Positions 1 to 9,859 of a stretch of 64,000 nt of DNA are shown here, one piece after another. The DNA is from Paragorgia papillata (lineage: Eukaryota > Cnidaria > Anthozoa > Scleralcyonacea > Coralliidae). The position numbers and the translations under genes are program-made. The stretch lies in assembly GCA_035771165.1 (NCBI GenBank), contig JAWNZC010000337.1, positions 1,476,501-1,540,500 of the forward strand, in the 5' to 3' direction. The notes beneath the pieces were generated by a model. The model searched no databases. It was not told the DNA's origin and was given only the letters and a program-made list of their open reading frames with translations. Position 1 is the first letter of the stretch. Each line of letters starts with the position of its first letter.

Positions 1-62
1 TCAGCGAAGTGCTTATAGGGCTTTCAAACTACTACAATAGGTTGTTTGAAAAGAATGCATAA
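1..62 (+). mobile_element. Fragment of a Tc1-like MITE (inner TIR region), cut by the window edge
   Basis: These bases match, almost base for base, the inner part of the terminal inverted repeat of the complete element at 54676-54995. They match its left arm in reverse complement and its right arm directly. Shared words include GGGCTTTCAAACTACTACAA and GGTTGTTTGAAAAGAATGC. The outer part of the repeat is missing here, because a trinucleotide microsatellite begins directly after it. The rest of the element would lie before the window. Confidence 0.75.
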
Positions 63-65
63 TTC

Positions 66-272
66 TTTTGATGTGTTGATGATGATGCTGATGAAATTGA
101 TGATGATGATGACGTTGATGATGATGATGTTGATGTTCTTGATGAAGTTGATGATGTTGATGTTGTTGTTGTTGATGATGATGATGATGATGATGACGAC
201 GACGACGTTGATGTTGTTCATGATGATGATGATGTTGATGATGTTGATGTTGATGATGATGTTGATTAACGT
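66..272. repeat. GAT/GTT trinucleotide microsatellite
   Basis: About 200 bp of interrupted GAT, GTT and GAC triplets. Open frames through it give only Met/Leu-rich or Asn/Ile-rich strings and are not genes. A complementary-looking CAT-rich array lies at the other end of the window (63766-63958). Confidence 0.9.
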
Positions 273-832
273 GCTTATAAACCCAGATATTATATTACTA
301 ATATGGATTGTATTTAATGTGAATAGTTGAATGCCAAAATATTTTTTGATTTGAACTTTTATTTGTTGTTATATTGAGGTTTGTATTTTCAAAATGGTAA
401 TGAGATGACGTCTATGTAGGCATAATTGCGTATACCATATTTTGTTACATGAGAAATATTACTCAATTCACATGTTAACGGCATACGTGAATAGTTGATT
501 CTATATTTTATCACTTTTTCATTAAAATTTTCAAGCGGTTTTTTATAAAGAAAGAAACACAAATGCCTACATTGACGTCAGCCTCATTACCATTTTGAAA
601 ATACAAACCTCTACATGTATATAAAATTAAATAAAAGTTCAAGTAAAAAGATATTTTGGCATTCAACTATTCACGTTATCTAGAATCTATATCAGTAATA
701 TCTTATTAGGGTCGTTTATAAGCACTTTAATGATTAACATACAACCTGAAACTACGTTAATACCACTAATAATATACATGAAAAAATATCTCGACTGTGA
801 TTGGCTGATTCCAGTGCAGTTAATCCCAAACA
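273..832. other. Non-coding, with a loose inverted repeat
   Basis: No gene is visible. The text around 340-420 (AAATACAAACCTC / GAGGTTTGTATTTTC, ATTTTGGCATTCAACTATTC) recurs in inverted form around 590-680, so this is probably an old foldback element enclosing 290-725. Confidence 0.5.
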
Positions 833-937
833 ACAGTGCAGAATTGTGTTATCACAGTGCAAAAATCTGTAATGACAGTGCAAAAATCTGTAATGACAGT
901 GCAAAAATCTGTAATGACAGTGCAAAAATCTGTTATC
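833..937 (+). repeat. Five tandem copies of a 21-bp unit
   Basis: The unit is ACAGTGCAAAAATCTGTAATG. Copies start at 833, 854, 875, 896 and 917. The first is diverged and the middle ones are identical. There are no unique spacers, so it is not a CRISPR. It sits between an inverted CCAAT motif (near 800) and CCAAT (near 945). Confidence 0.9.
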
Positions 938-942
938 ACTAA

Positions 943-1005
943 GAACCAATCAAATTGATTGTACAGCGGATTTTTCCCGACACAAAACAAACAAAGATGG
1001 CGGCC
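943..1005 (+). promoter_or_regulatory. CCAAT plus YY1-like AAAGATGGCGGCC motif
   Basis: A CCAAT box is followed about 45 bp later by AAAGATGGCGGCC, a close match to the animal YY1 consensus found near transcription starts. The in-frame ATG opens only ten codons before a stop. It could be a promoter for a gene reading right, but similar modules elsewhere in the window suggest it may be part of a repeat. Confidence 0.25.
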
Positions 1006-1247
1006 AAGATTCGGCGGTTTGGGGGATAATTTGTTCAAATTTGAAGCTAGTTATGCTTTAATATTGCCAAGTGAAGTACCTACAAGAAGACCAGAAGCTT
1101 CTTTATGCCTCGAGTAAACTTTTTCAAGTAGTAAAGGAAGCGAAGCGTTTTTTAACAAATAAATATGCGAGGAGTGGACGGCTAATCATGTACGTTAAAA
1201 TGTTAGTACAGTTGTTTTGAACATTTTTTCATGTATATTATTAATAA

Positions 1248-1413
1248 GTAATAGCATGGTTTCTCGTGCAATTTGGAAAAAAACATGCACTCGTGAGGTT
1301 TTCAAATACTTCAAATAGCACTCGTCCTTCGGACTCGTGCTATTTTGACAGTATTTGAAAAACTCACTCGTGCATGTTTTTTTTCCAAATTGCACTCGAA
1401 ACCATGCTATTAC
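1248..1413. mobile_element. Foldback MITE
   Basis: A near-perfect palindrome with ends GTAATAGCATGGTTTC and GAAACCATGCTATTAC. An inner hairpin is built on AGCACTCGTCC/GGACTCGTGCT. No clear target duplication flanks it. Confidence 0.75.
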
Positions 1414-1640
1414 CTATACAAACATGTCTATGTACATGTTATCTTCATATAATGTGTTCCCAAACGCAATGTTGACTTTAATGGTAAAATCAGTGTATGC
1501 AGTGACAGAACATTTCAAGTAAAAGAAGATTGATTTTGAAACGTCTTGCTTTATTAGCTATGTAGAACTTCCTTTTTCATTTCTTGCAAATGAAATAAAA
1601 AAATTGTTGCATTTTCAATTCGTTATTTGACTTGTTTTAG

Positions 1641-1763
1641 GATGCATGGTTTGTCTGGGAAAGTCCAACTATTTTCGATTTAATCATCCTAAAGAGGCCA
1701 AGAGAATACGTGAACGAAATCCTGGAAACAGGTTTTCTGTAATGCCTGACAAGTATTATCCAG
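1641..1763 (+). CDS. PHLDB: PHLDB exon: end of FHA domain
   Basis: The acceptor is CTTGTTTTAG and the donor CAG|GTAAGT. The exon is 123 nt, in phase 1 and out phase 1, so it is symmetric. It encodes the FHA C-terminal strand (FRFNHPKEAKR) and a short basic linker ending in MPDKYYP. The reading frame runs on past the donor to 1882, but the GTAAGT is strong and the continued translation looks random. Confidence 0.8.
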
Positions 1764-4700
1764 GTAAGTACAGTAACATGTTTTTAAATAGCAACAAACC
1801 TGACGACTATAAGTCAATGGTTTATATTTATTCGCATACTACCGTCCTAGTAATTCACAGCGGATTCACGTTGAGCGTTTAATGACAATAATTGTCGCGT
1901 TAGTTGCAACTGATTAATTATATGACGTTTCTAGGCAAAATGTCAGACGTTGCTGGGCGTGAGTCATACATAACATGTGTAATGCATAAATATCAAATTC
2001 ATGCATAAAAAACATGCATAAATATCAAATTCATGAAGAAAATTCAAAAGAAATTAATGTTTAATCAGCATCTTTAACTACGGATAAAACATTGATTAAT
2101 AGAACTTCAAAAACTCATTAATAATTCATGAGGAAAACACAAAGGAAATCAGTACCATGTCCGTGGTTTTATACCTGATAAAACTTCTTGACGTCAGAAA
2201 GAATACTAATGAACATACAATTTTATATGAAGAATACTAATGAACATACAATTTTATATAAAGAATACTAATGAACATAACATCCGATAACGAATCGTTT
2301 TTGAAGCCATTCAAAACACTCGCATCACGTGTTTTATCAGATCTAAAACACTCGGGTGGTTTTGAATCTGATAAAACACTCCTGCTCGTGTTTTAAATAT
2401 TACATCAAGGTTTTATCAAAGTTAATAGGCACTAGTGCCTCAAATTGAGCTTTTTCTGACTGTAAATTATCTTATCTAACCTTTCCTACGACTCTTAAAC
2501 AAAGTGCTCATCATTTACACTTAGAATTTGATAAGTTAAAATATTCGCGGCCGATCTTTATGATATTTTAACTATCACTTAAAGATTTGTATAGTTTCAT
2601 CATCTACATATAAGTTATGCCAGAACTGATACCCAAATTATCGTGCAGCACTGGCTCACGTAGCTCATTCTTAGCTGCGTTGAACTGTCTTCCTAAGGTC
2701 GTAGGTTCCGTTTCTCCTGGATAGATAAGTCGGGTGCAAGTGTTCACATGTGTGGAAAACTCTAGCCCTAGGGTTACCTTATCGCTAAGACCGAGTTATC
2801 ACAACTATATAGGCTATTCCCCGGTTTACTTTTCAAAGATGGAAACGAACTTGCTTGGAGATATCTCGCTAACAACCCCAACTTTTTCAATTTTGGTTGA
2901 ATTTCGTTGAGATTTGGATAAGAAATTAATAAAAATCTGACCTCAAGATTCTCAGTGTAGAAAAAATGTTTGATTGCGCTCATTATCCCTGTTTTTTGCA
3001 AACATTTTGCCTAATTTTGGTCCGAGTGCAATCAAGCATTTTATTTATTCATCATGTGTAGGTCTTGTGAGCTAGCAGCTCGTTTTCGTTTTAAAATCTC
3101 TAATAATAACCCGCTGGCGGAGGTATATGTAGTCTGAATGCCCTCTTGTAATCATTGTTATAAATTATTTTACATTTGGTAATTTTTCATAAAAATCTCC
3201 AAACACAAACAATTAACGTTTATCTTGTAGAGGTAGAGCTTGCTATTGAACAACGTAAACGTGAACAACAAGAAAGGGATCGTCTTAAAGAGGAAAATGC
3301 GCGACTTTTGGAAAGAGAAAAGCAACATAAGGAAATTTTAGGGCGTCTGGAATACGAAAAGAAACAGCTAAAGGACGAAAGTAATAGGCTACGGAATTTA
3401 GAAAGGCTGCAAAGAGAGGAAGCAGAAAAATTTAAGACAAGGATTACTGCCAAGATTCAAGAATTAGAGCAGCAAAGGGATAAACTAAAAAATACGGCAA
3501 AAGAAGAAGAAAAGCTGTCTATTTTAGAAGGAGTATACGATAGTCAGATGGATGGCGCGAGTTCGCCAAACACTAACGGACAGTATTTTGAGGATGAAGA
3601 AGAAAAATTGAATAAGATACAAGTACTCCAAGCAGAGCGAGTGAAATTACTTGAGAAAGATCTAGAAGAACAAATTGTGAAGTTGCATGAGACAAGAGAC
3701 CTTGAGCTGGCCAAAATCAATGCTGAAAGACAGAGAATAAAAGAATTAGAAAAACAACAGAAAAATGCGCTAGAGCAAGTTGAGATGGAAAGAATGCGTC
3801 TGAAAGATGAGCGAAAAAACGAAATAAGAGTGTTAGAAGAGGAGAGGGCTAAACTTGAAAATCTCGAGAAGGAACGGCTGGAAATTATTGAGAAAGCGTT
3901 CCAGGAAAGAGAGCAGGGAAAACAAGAAATTGAAGCTGAAAAACAACGTCTGGCCGACCTTCAAAATAAATACAACGAACAATTGAGCGATCTGGAGGAG
4001 TCGATGCTTTCGACGCAAGAGAAAATGGAGAAAGAAAGACAGCTTGAATTCGAGTTCTTTGAAACTGAACAACTCATGCTAGAAGAACTGGAACTAAAAC
4101 AACGTGATGCCGCTGAACAAATGGAACGTGAACGCAAACTCATTGAAGCTCATTACGAGTGTGAACGACAGGAAGAAAAAAGGAAGTTAGAGATGGAAAA
4201 ATACAAGTTAGAAGAAGTGAAGAGAGAGCACACTTCTGCCCTTCGTAACGTGGAAGAGGAGAGGAAGAAATTGCAATTGGATCGACAGCGACAGCAGGAA
4301 CAGATGGTACGTGACAAAGTACGTCTTGCGAACATTGAGAAGAAATACAAAGAACTGTTGTCACGAGCTGAAGAAGAGAAACAAGTATTACGAGTTCAAC
4401 TAGAGAAAGAAAAAGAAGAAGAAATGGAGAAGTTTCGGCAGGAAATGTTGCAGACAATGTCGTCACGTTCGTCGCTTGGTCGGCAGTCTCCGACCGGAAG
4501 CGTTGATTCGTCAAAGCGAACAAACTCGTCTGATGACGTTGTTTCAACTGGAAAGAAATCAGCGGAAGACCTAGAAGCTGACGAACTAGAAGCCGAACGC
4601 GAGAAACTCCGGCAAGAATTCGAGCGTGTTCGAGATCAAGAAGAACGATTGATAATAAAAGAACGCGAAATGGCTTCGTTGGACGAGAAAGGTTTAGATT

Positions 4701-7146
4701 ATGAACAGAAAATTGTAGAGCTGGAGAGGACACTAGACGAAGAACGAAAGAAAAGAGAAGACAGTGAAAAAGAGCTGCAAGAAAAAGAACAAGTTATGGG
4801 AAATGGTAGACCGACATCATCGGTAAGTGAAGTTTATGTGTACGACGTATTTTACCTTACTAGACATTTCAAACGATTACTTTTATATGGTATTTTAATA
4901 CGGTTAAGGGTATGCTACTCATGTTCTGGGATTTTAAAATGCTTTGCTAAGTATTAAATGGACAACTGACAAGGGAGGTGTAGGGAAGTGGCAGAAAATA
5001 AGAATGCAAGTTAGAAAGTATGATGCTTAGCATGGTTCAATTGGTGTTGGTTTCTTTTTATGCAATTTATACATGCATGCTTTATGTTTTGACATCTAAG
5101 GGGGTAATTACATGGACCGGGCTGGCCCTGTTAACCGGGATGAGTTTTGAATTGACGTGGATAATTTCAGGCCGAAATTCGCAATTATCAAGTAAATAAG
5201 GGCAAAGTTACGTTAGTTTTACTTCAGTTTTACACTAATTAGTCTATATAACTGTATTATTTATGTCGACGCAATCTTTTGTGAGCCCATCGTTAATAAA
5301 AAGATTGTTTTAGTCTTAGCTAACGCACGAAAGCGTCTTCACGCGCGAAGACTAATTAACTCATAAGTCTTCGCTATGGTCACGAAACACACGAACAACG
5401 GTTTGATGTTCTATTTCAGTTCCTTTCAGCACTATTATTCACACAGTCAAGTAAACGAACGCGTATCGAAGCGACTTCAACAGTTTTTCATCCCGATTTG
5501 CCGGGACGAAACGATTACATGACATTTTCATCCTGGTTAACTGAGCTATCCCGCTTGCCATGTTGAAAAAACGTACCCAAACGTTGAAAAAACATACAAT
5601 TTATATAGGACGCGGGTCAACCCGGTCCATGTAATCACGCCCTAAGTGCTTTACAAAACTAGTTCAAAATGCCCAAGCAACGAAATTTTCAAGTTGGAGA
5701 AAATAACACCAAAGTGGAACTTTCTGATTTAACTTTTTTAATTGTGAAAGCTTTGTGGCGAATATATTTAAAGACAGAATTTATTTTGCGTCTGATGTTG
5801 TTTTTGCGAACTTAAAAATTTTATGTAGGCACTTTGAGGTGATTTTACACAGGAAGGTTATTTTTACAGTTATGTTTTTTACAGTCAAACCGGATGTTCT
5901 TTCCAGCGCGACCTTGCAATATTGACAGCAACATTGCAATGTTGACTTGCAAACGATGCACGGCGACTTCTTGGCAAGTTGCTAAAAATTCGCATTTTAA
6001 AAATATCGAACTTCACATAATATGAAGTTCTATCGAAAGTCGGAACAATTTACTCTAATACTCTAGTAGGGACAACTCTCGTCTATGTAAACGGTTACAT
6101 AGACGAGAGTTGTCCCTACTAGAAGGGTCACCCAACCCCCCGAGCCACCCTGGGAGAGACAACTTTGCATTCATTTTATTTAGTCGCGACAGCGGGTGTT
6201 TACATGGGGAATTTGACACTTGTCTCGGGTAGTAGGGTCACCCTGGGGATTGGGCCACCCTCTTTGCGAGGTAGGGTAACCCTAGGGTGTGAGGCTATTT
6301 TCCCTCATGTAAACAGTTTAACTCAGCTACCCGAAACAACTCCAAAGGAACGCTTCAACGTGATTGGTTAAGAGTTGGTTTGCCCTTCGGGACAATGGAA
6401 GGTTTCCTCATCTACATATACTCTGTAAACTGTAACTCTGGGGCCAGGGTGACCCCCTTGACAAGGACAACTTTCATCCATGTAAATACCCCCTAAGTAA
6501 ACTTCATGTTATGTGAAATTCCATATTTAAAATGCGAATTTTTAGCAACTTGCCAAATGAGTCGTCGTATATCGTTTGCAAGTCAACGTTGCAATGTTGC
6601 TATCAATATTGGGTTTGACTGTAAGTTATTTAAGCTGAACAAATGTTCGTTCAAAAAAATTTCAAATCTTATGTTTTTAACGTGGTTGACGTACATATTT
6701 CTATTTAGGCCACTGTTGGCGGGACAACATCAGGAGATGATTTGGACTTGGTGCGACATCTTCTGTCTACTGGTCATGTTCTTGATAACTGTCCAAGTGT
6801 CAATGTTACTCAATCATGTTGTCGTGGTTATTTGGACAAGAGAGGTGGAAAGATCAAGTCTTCATGGAAAAAGCGTTGGTTTGTCTTTGACCGAAGAATG
6901 AAAGCTCTAGTTTATTACAAAGATCAGAGCAAGAAAGAACCTCGTGCCATTATCTACTTCCAAGCCATTCAAGAGGTGTACGTTGACCATGAAAGCGAGG
7001 CGAAGAACAATTCAGTAAGATCATCATTTTGTGTTAAAACGCCGTTGAAGACATATACATTGGCAGCAGATAACGCTTTGGCTATGAGTGTTTGGATTGA
7101 CGTGTTGTTGACAGGACGTGAAGGAACAGCAATTATAAAAAACTAG
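1641..7146 (+). CDS. PHLDB: PHLDB/LL5-family protein (FHA - coiled coil - PH), 3' part of gene
   Basis: The exons are 1641-1763, 3231-4822 and 6709-7146. Their phases agree (1/1, then 0/0) and the visible product is about 717 residues. The first exon carries the end of an FHA domain (CLGKSNYFRFNHP). The second is a charged coiled coil of about 530 residues with one Ser-rich break near 4456-4545. The last holds a C-terminal PH domain (RGYLDKRGGKIKSSWKKRW, then YFQAIQEVYVDH, then WIDVLLTGREG), which closely resembles the PHLDB1/2 PH domain. In vertebrates LL5 proteins bind PIP3 through this domain and anchor microtubule-capturing cortical complexes near adhesions and neuromuscular sites. Here that role is inferred. 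The FHA-to-coil linker is much shorter than in vertebrate PHLDB and recalls kinesin-3 layout, so a kinesin-derived FHA cannot be excluded without the upstream exons. The stop is TAG at 7144-7146. Confidence 0.85.
1990..2600. repeat. Interspersed repeat family, copy A (in PHLDB intron)
   Basis: Shares words with copies at 18115-18600 and 60351-60600, such as CTCATTAATAATTCATGAGG and ACACAAAGGAAATCAGTA. It also shares TGAGCTTTTTCT and TCTAAACAAAGT with the second copy. An inner inverted pair of TTTTATCAGAT and ATCTGATAAAA (2330-2385) is also found at 19010-19070. No coding capacity is visible. Superfamily unknown. Confidence 0.7.
3231..4822 (+). CDS. PHLDB: PHLDB exon: long coiled coil
   Basis: The acceptor is TATCTTGTAG (a second AG lies 6 nt further and would keep the frame). 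The donor TCATCG|GTAAGT at 4822/4823 is phase 0. The 1592 nt encode a Glu/Lys/Arg/Gln/Leu-rich helix with heptad-like spacing (QRKREQQERDRLKEEN and similar). A Ser/Gly/Thr stretch near 4456-4545 splits it into two coils. Opposite-strand frames here are shadows. Confidence 0.9.
5097..5645. mobile_element. MITE, PIF/Harbinger-like (in PHLDB intron)
   Basis: The ends are inverted: TAAGGGGGTAATTACATGGA on the left and, read on the other strand, TTAGGGCGTGATTACATGGA on the right. A TAA/TTA duplication and GGG-starting ends fit PIF/Harbinger. No transposase is present. Confidence 0.6.
5878..6624. mobile_element. Foldback element with nested insertion (in PHLDB intron)
   Basis: The left arm (5878 to about 6030) and the right arm (about 6500-6624) are inverted copies. 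Ends are TTTACAGTCAAACC and GGTTTGACTGTAA, with a shared core GCAACATTGCAATGTTGACTT. Between them lies unrelated GGGTCACCC-rich sequence and a perfect palindrome, so a second element appears to have jumped into the loop. Confidence 0.7.
6062..6123. repeat. Near-perfect 62-bp palindrome
   Basis: The arms TCTAGTAGGGACAACTCTCG and its complement meet at ACGG with almost no loop. It is one boundary of the sequence nested inside the 5878-6624 foldback. CCATGTAAATACCCCCTAA near 6478-6496 is probably the other boundary. Confidence 0.8.
6709..7146 (+). CDS. PHLDB: PHLDB last exon: PH domain
   Basis: The acceptor is TTTCTATTTAG and the exon starts in phase 0 with GCC (Ala). After about 40 linker residues the PH domain runs from roughly 6829 to 7130. 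It has the basic beta1-beta2 signature (GGKIKSSWKKRWFVFDRR) expected to contact phosphoinositides, and the C-terminal helix with the conserved Trp (MSVWIDVLL). The protein ends 14 residues after that Trp. Confidence 0.92.
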   Translation, partial: ATVGGTTSGDDLDLVRHLLSTGHVLDNCPSVNVTQSCCRGYLDKRGGKIKSSWKKRWFVFDRRMKALVYYKDQSKKEPRAIIYFQAIQEVYVDHESEAKNNSVRSSFCVKTPLKTYTLAADNALAMSVWIDVLLTGREGTAIIKN

Positions 7147-7185
7147 TACGACTAATACTAGTGTAACTATAGTGATATTATACTT

Positions 7186-7191
7186 ATTAAA
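7186..7191 (+). terminator. Candidate polyadenylation signal (ATTAAA) for PHLDB
   Basis: ATTAAA lies 40 bp after the PHLDB stop codon and before the first MITE of the 3' flank. It is the most common variant of AATAAA. Confidence 0.4.
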
Positions 7192-7224
7192 GCATAGTTT
7201 ATAGTAGAAAAATTATTGTTGGGT

Positions 7225-7628
7225 TTTAAAGGTGAAATGCAACGAAATATTTTTTTTCGCTTAAACAGTTCTTCATACGTATTTATCGACAGAAGCCTCA
7301 AAATGTCGGCCTGCGTATATATGTGCCGTCACACTTGATGTATCTTGTCTTGGCATGGTTGACATTTTACACATCTACCCTCTTAAGTGATGTCGTCTAC
7401 ACATTGTTTTAAGCTAGACGGAGTTTTCGGTTCTTTTCATTCAAATTAAAAGTTAAAAGTGCATTTCACAATTTGTGACGTCACAAACTCAAGATTTTAT
7501 GATTCAAGTATTCTCGCGACAAAAGGATATTGACATTTAAACTTTGCCAAATGCTAATTTAATATATCTTCTGTAATTTGAGCCTACATTCGGAGTAAGT
7601 TAAAATTCCTTTGCATTTCACCTTTAAA
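7225..7628. mobile_element. 404-bp MITE
   Basis: The termini TTTAAAGGTGAAATGCAA and TTGCATTTCACCTTTAAA are perfect inverted repeats of 18 bp. The interior is AT-rich and non-coding. It lies just downstream of PHLDB. Confidence 0.75.
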
Positions 7629-7652
7629 TGCAGTGTGATACTGATGTTTCCT

Positions 7653-7732
7653 TAGCCTGCAGGCAGGCCTTCCTGAGCCCGAGCCTGCTCGTAGGCTAGT
7701 GTTTTTCGCAGGCTAGTGTTTTTCGCAGGCTA
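7653..7732. mobile_element. TAGCCTG-family miniature element with repeated 3' end
   Basis: Starts TAGCCTGC and ends GCAGGCTA. The right terminus is present three times through a 17-bp unit (GTGTTTTTCGCAGGCTA). The 9 bp on either side, ATGTTTCCT and GTGTTTTCT, agree at 7 of 9 positions, so the duplication is decayed or fortuitous. Confidence 0.6.
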
Positions 7733-8512
7733 GTGTTTTCTTAGAACGATTTGGTTAACATGGGATTTGTGTGAGACATGCGTACATGAAATGTGTACCC
7801 TGCCCTCGATTAATAATAGGCTTTTTTGATTTTACACCTCGTTCTTGTGTTTATAATTGAAGAACTATACACAAGAACAAGATTCGAATTTAAATAGGCA
7901 TTTAATTTAAATGCATATAATAGAATAGAAATTGGAAGCCATCTTTATCAGTTGTATTTTGAACATACATGTCATGTTAACTTCCGAGTCCTGTGAAAAC
8001 AAATTTCCACCACCACAGACTATATATGTTTTCCCAAACGTTTGTCCCTTTAGGAATCTTCTGCGTATTCTGTGTAAGGTTATTGCTAAATACTTTCGAC
8101 AATGGGCGATTATAATATATATAAATTTTATACGTTTATTGCCAAACTAAAGTTTTGTATAGGGGTAAGTTGTCAACAGATTACAAAACGTATCCACGAC
8201 GGGCCTTAACTGAAGCAAATTTCGCGACAAAGCTTTTTGCTTAATTTCAGCTCTTAAGTCTACATGGAATTTATTTTTAGACTAAGAAATACTAACTTGG
8301 CCAGGAAAGCGCTTAAAGTGATAAGGCGCAAAAGAATCAATAAAGAACCGCATTGCAACCCAGTCATTTACATCTACTATAGATGTTAGTCTTGATGACA
8401 TTAAATGTATAAAAATAATCGATATATTACGTCTACTATTATCTATTATGTCTACGTCCAGTTTGGGAACATCAATTAGTCTCTGTTAGTAATCAAGGCC
8501 TGGCTAATCAGG

Positions 8513-9354
8513 ACTTAAGGTCTTCGTTAAGGTTTGCAGGGTCATTTCGGTAAAGCGCTCTCAATTCGTCAGAATTTATGCCACGAAAATAAAATAGATA
8601 TCGTTAGAAAACTATTAATTTGTAGAATACAATGTTGTATTTGATTTTGCGATAAACACAAACCAGTAATAGTTGTGAATTTTTAAATTAAAACCAGAGA
8701 GCTTCACTCCGGGCGACTGGTTTATTTTGTTCAAAATGTTTTTTGCAGCTTAATTCCGAGATAAGTTTCCAGCAAAACGGTGTCGGCGTTTTTTGACATG
8801 TCGAGTTTTGCTGATTTTATTGACGACCAAAGTTGAAAATTCTGTTTTTCACCAACATTCGAACAAAATAAGTCCTACAATCAAAAACAGGCAATAAATA
8901 AAAAAAACAAAAAACGCTGTCACCGTTTCGCTGGAAATTTATCTCGGAATCGAACTGCGAAAACATTTTTTGAAACAAAATGAAACGCTTTGTTCTTAAG
9001 TCGCCCCGAGTGGAGCCCTCTTGTTTTACTTGAAAAATTCGCAACTATTATTGGCTTGTGTTTATTACAAAATCATTATATTCTACAAATTAATAGCTCT
9101 TTAACGATATCTATGTTATTTTGGTGGCATAAATTCTGGCGAATTGAGGAACTGAGAGCGCTCTACCGAAATGACGCTGCAAACCTTAAAGCCGCTTTTC
9201 CACTTGGCGATTTTTTTCGCGCGACGACTTCTTTTTTTTCGAATTCAATAGATTTCTGATTAGTTTCAGCTCAGAGCTCATGAGACAAAAGAAAAAGTCG
9301 CTTCACGCGAAAAAATTCGCCTAGTGGAAAACCGGCTTAACGGAGACCTTTAGG
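8513..9354. mobile_element. Large foldback element
   Basis: The left arm (TTAAGGTTTGCAGGGTCATT onward) and the right arm (ending AATGACGCTGCAAACCTTAA) are inverted copies over more than 150 bp, flanking a non-coding centre. The outermost 15 bp of the right arm are separated from the rest by the 9187-9340 insertion. They resume as TTAACGGAGACCTTTAGG. Confidence 0.75.
9187..9340. mobile_element. Short foldback MITE nested in the 8513-9354 element
   Basis: The ends AAGCCGCTTTTCCACTTGGC and GCCTAGTGGAAAACCGGCTT are inverted repeats, extended by CGCGCG/CGCGAA inner parts. The flanking TTAA/TTAA fits a short target duplication. Because it splits the outer element's arm, it inserted later. Confidence 0.75.
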
Positions 9355-9572
9355 AGATCTTCGACGGTTTAAATATAGATTGACTTTATTTGGATTAAAA
9401 ATGCCAATTTTGAAAATGCGTTGGGAAAAAAAATTGGTTAAAAGTATTGGTCTTCTAGCTTTGAGAATGCAAAGTTTTGTTAGTTCTTGCTGTGCAAGCT
9501 GTCGTTGGTTCTGTTAATACTCAGAAAACTCCAAGCTATAGGTGGGAATCGAACCCGAAACCTTTCGAATGC

Positions 9573-9792
9573 GGTAAAGATCTAACTAATATGAACGAGT
9601 TTTCTGATTGACTATAGACCACTTTCATAATAACGACTAATTTGAATATTCTTTTATGTGCATCTTAATAAGCCTTTCTGGCCTCGTTTGTGTGTCTGCA
9701 ATTCAAAAGAAAGTGAAGGCCTTTATGAAAGTGGTCTGTAAGTACTCGATCATCGTAATTACCAATTCGTTCCCATGCTCGTTACTGATTAG
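9573..9792. repeat. Interspersed repeat, copy with an insertion
   Basis: Matches 12882-12970 on both sides of a MITE. Left match: CTAATATGAACGAGTTTTCT GATTG. Right match: CGTTCCCATGCTC, then TTACTGATTAG. The text just before it contains a B-box-like GGTTTCGGGTTCGATTCC on the minus strand, suggesting a tRNA-derived SINE, but this is uncertain. Confidence 0.65.
9615..9740. mobile_element. TA-flanked MITE inserted in the 9573-9792 repeat
   Basis: The ends TATAGACCACTTTCATAA and TTATGAAAGTGGTCTGTA are inverted. The sister repeat at 12882 lacks it and reads GGCTATAAGTA, which is the empty site. A TA duplication fits Tc1/mariner. Confidence 0.75.
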
Positions 9793-9859
9793 GCCTAGTT
9801 TTTTTGTGTCCACTGACCTTATAAGGTCACGTGGCACACCAACGCCGACCTTTAATTAG

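Noticed and set aside
24..330. Open frames in the GAT/GTT repeat (and matching ones at 63555-63968)
   Set aside because: They are translations of trinucleotide microsatellites, open on both strands.
833..937. CRISPR-like array
   Set aside because: The 21-bp units are directly tandem with no unique spacers, and the sequence is eukaryotic.
2635..2720. tRNA-like stretch
   Set aside because: It has an A-box-like TAGCTC and a GGTTCC-like B box, but no acceptor stem pairing and no clear cloverleaf. Similar B-box words near 9545, 10575, 54200 and 59665 also look like decayed SINE heads rather than tRNA genes.
3220..4733. Minus-strand frames under the PHLDB coil exon
   Set aside because: They are shadows of a Glu/Lys-rich coding exon whose phases and splice sites support the + strand.
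6506..6901. 131-codon + frame overlapping the PH exon
   Set aside because: It runs out of register through intron and exon. The PH domain reads in the other frame from 6709.
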